Source: Roseovarius sp. SCSIO 43702
Lineage (GTDB): Bacteria; Pseudomonadota; Alphaproteobacteria; Rhodobacterales; Rhodobacteraceae
Length of the DNA stretch: 64,000 nt
Assembly (NCBI RefSeq): GCF_019599045.1
Contig: NZ_CP080623.1
Coordinates: 3,370,501-3,434,500 of the forward strand
Direction of reading: 5' to 3'
Positions 63,244 through 64,000 of this stretch are shown here, one piece after another. A program made the translations under genes and the position numbers. The stretch's first letter is position 1, and the number at the start of each line of letters is the position of its first letter. Under the pieces are notes generated by a model, which worked only from the letters and a program-made list of their open reading frames with translations, ran no database searches and was not told the origin of the DNA.

Positions 63244-64000
63244 GTCATCCCCCGCAGCGTGGTGCGCGCCGCCATCGCCGTCGCCGCGAAGGCGACGCCC
63301 GCTCCCAGGATCGGGATGAGCAACGGCCAGAGCCAATGCCACCCCTGGAAGCCGAGCCCGGTGAGAAAGCCGCCCGCCACGTCCGTCGAGGGCAGGATCA
63401 GCGTCGCGAGGCATCCCAGGACGGTGCCGACCCCCGCGCCGATGAGGCCGCGCAGCGTGAAGCGCCGCACGAAGGCCTGCGCGATGTAGCTGTCCTGCGC
63501 CCCGACGAGACGCAGCACCTGGATCACCTGCGCGTTCGCCGCAAGCGCGGCGTTCGCGGCGAGCGTGATCATCGCGGCCATCGTCCCGCCGATGAGCAGG
63601 AGCGACAGCCATCCGAGAAGGCGCAGACGCGACGCAGCCTTGATGAGCGGCTTGCGCCACCGGGTGTGATCGTCGAGCACCGCGCCCGGCGCTTCCGCCG
63701 CAAGACGCAGGCGAAGGCCCTCCGCGTCGAACCCTTCGCCGTCCTCGATGATCTCGATGAGGCGCGGAATGGGCAGGCGATCGACCGGCAGATCGGGGCC
63801 GAACCACGGCTCCAGGAGTGCGCGCTGTTCCTCGTCGCTGAGCGCGCGGGCCGAGGCGATGCCGGGTGTCGTCTCGAGGACCCTGAGCGCGGCCTCGGTC
63901 TGGGCCGCCATCTGGCCCTGCGGCGCCGAGATGCGCAGCGTCGAGGCGCGCGCCAGTTCGTCGCCCCAGCGATCCGCAAGGCGGTCCGTCGCCAGCGACA
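63240..64000 (-). CDS. ftsX: Cell-division protein FtsX, partial (5' end beyond window)
   Basis: The visible C-terminal 250 or so residues of the FtsX permease-like protein. A periplasmic domain region (about 1-110 of the visible part: GIASARALSDEEQRALL and TRWRKPLIKAASRLRL) is followed by the transmembrane core WLSLLLIGGTMAAMITLAANAALAANAQVIQVLRLVGAQDSYIAQAF. FtsX acts with FtsE in divisome-linked peptidoglycan hydrolysis. The frame is open to the window edge, so the N-terminus is outside. Confidence 0.88.
   Translation of the reverse strand, partial: SLATDRLADRWGDELARASTLRISAPQGQMAAQTEAALRVLETTPGIASARALSDEEQRALLEPWFGPDLPVDRLPIPRLIEIIEDGEGFDAEGLRLRLAAEAPGAVLDDHTRWRKPLIKAASRLRLLGWLSLLLIGGTMAAMITLAANAALAANAQVIQVLRLVGAQDSYIAQAFVRRFTLRGLIGAGVGTVLGCLATLILPSTDVAGGFLTGLGFQGWHWLWPLLIPILGAGVAFAATAMAARTTLRGMT

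Overview
The window is GC-rich, densely coded DNA from an alphaproteobacterium, almost certainly a member of the Rhodobacteraceae (Roseobacter/Rhodobacter group). The evidence is the split b/b' F0 ATP synthase operon order (atpI-B-E-b'-b), a cytochrome c2 next to an aa3 oxidase subunit I, BluB beside the rpsP-rimM-trmD-rplS-rpmE run, and ethylmalonyl-CoA-pathway genes (mesaconyl-CoA hydratase, malyl-CoA thioesterase) interleaved with sdh, mdh and suc genes. No plasmid, phage, insertion sequence, CRISPR array, rRNA or tRNA was recognised. The genus cannot be fixed from the sequence alone.

Layout. 1-2.5 kb (minus): F0 part of ATP synthase with a good sigma70-type promoter. 2.7-9.6 kb: an orphan branched-chain/amide-type binding protein without a signal peptide facing a FadR-type regulator, an ArsR-GT61 glycosyltransferase pair, an EamA exporter with its LysR neighbour, a YbaK-type deacylase and a C-N hydrolase. 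9.7-20.7 kb (plus): a translation/housekeeping run: ffh, two tandem GNATs, chorismate mutase, rpsP, bluB, a candidate 41-aa ORF, rimM, a DUF1328 protein, trmD, rplS, rpmE, a ClsB-like/YbhP-like pair, smpB and sseA. 20.8-32.8 kb: mixed metabolism and transport, including two TetR systems (one with a cluster of GTTCAC operators, one fused into a TetR-desaturase operon), formaldehyde detoxification (fghA), soluble transhydrogenase (sthA), EamA-HAD-ornithine cyclodeaminase-hydrolase and a DadA-type oxidase. 32.8-36 kb: cytochrome c2, an HdeA-like periplasmic protein and ctaD behind an FNR box. 36-39.6 kb: DUF1989 protein, DEAD-box helicase, small zinc-ribbon-like protein, EamA exporter.

39.6-62.3 kb is a central-carbon supercluster. 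On the minus strand: mcl2-nnrU-DUF1737-mch, then sdhC-D-A, two small lipoproteins, sdhB and a ZIP-like transporter. On the plus strand: mdh, then sucC, an exported protein, sucD, an anchored protein, sucA, sucB, a BrnT/BrnA-like toxin-antitoxin pair, a broken HTH gene, a chimeric membrane protein, a VOC protein, MAPEG and lpdA. This covers oxidation of 2-oxoglutarate to oxaloacetate except fumarase, plus the mesaconyl-CoA and malyl-CoA steps. 62.5-64 kb: a PlsC-type acyltransferase and partial ftsX.

Most notable: a pair of GTGATCAC palindromes 20-21 bp apart in both the sdhC and the sucC upstream regions, which implies one unidentified regulator for both TCA operons; an accessory insert with a toxin-antitoxin module inside the 2-oxoglutarate dehydrogenase operon; extra exported proteins embedded in sdh and suc; and two families of dispersed intergenic repeats.
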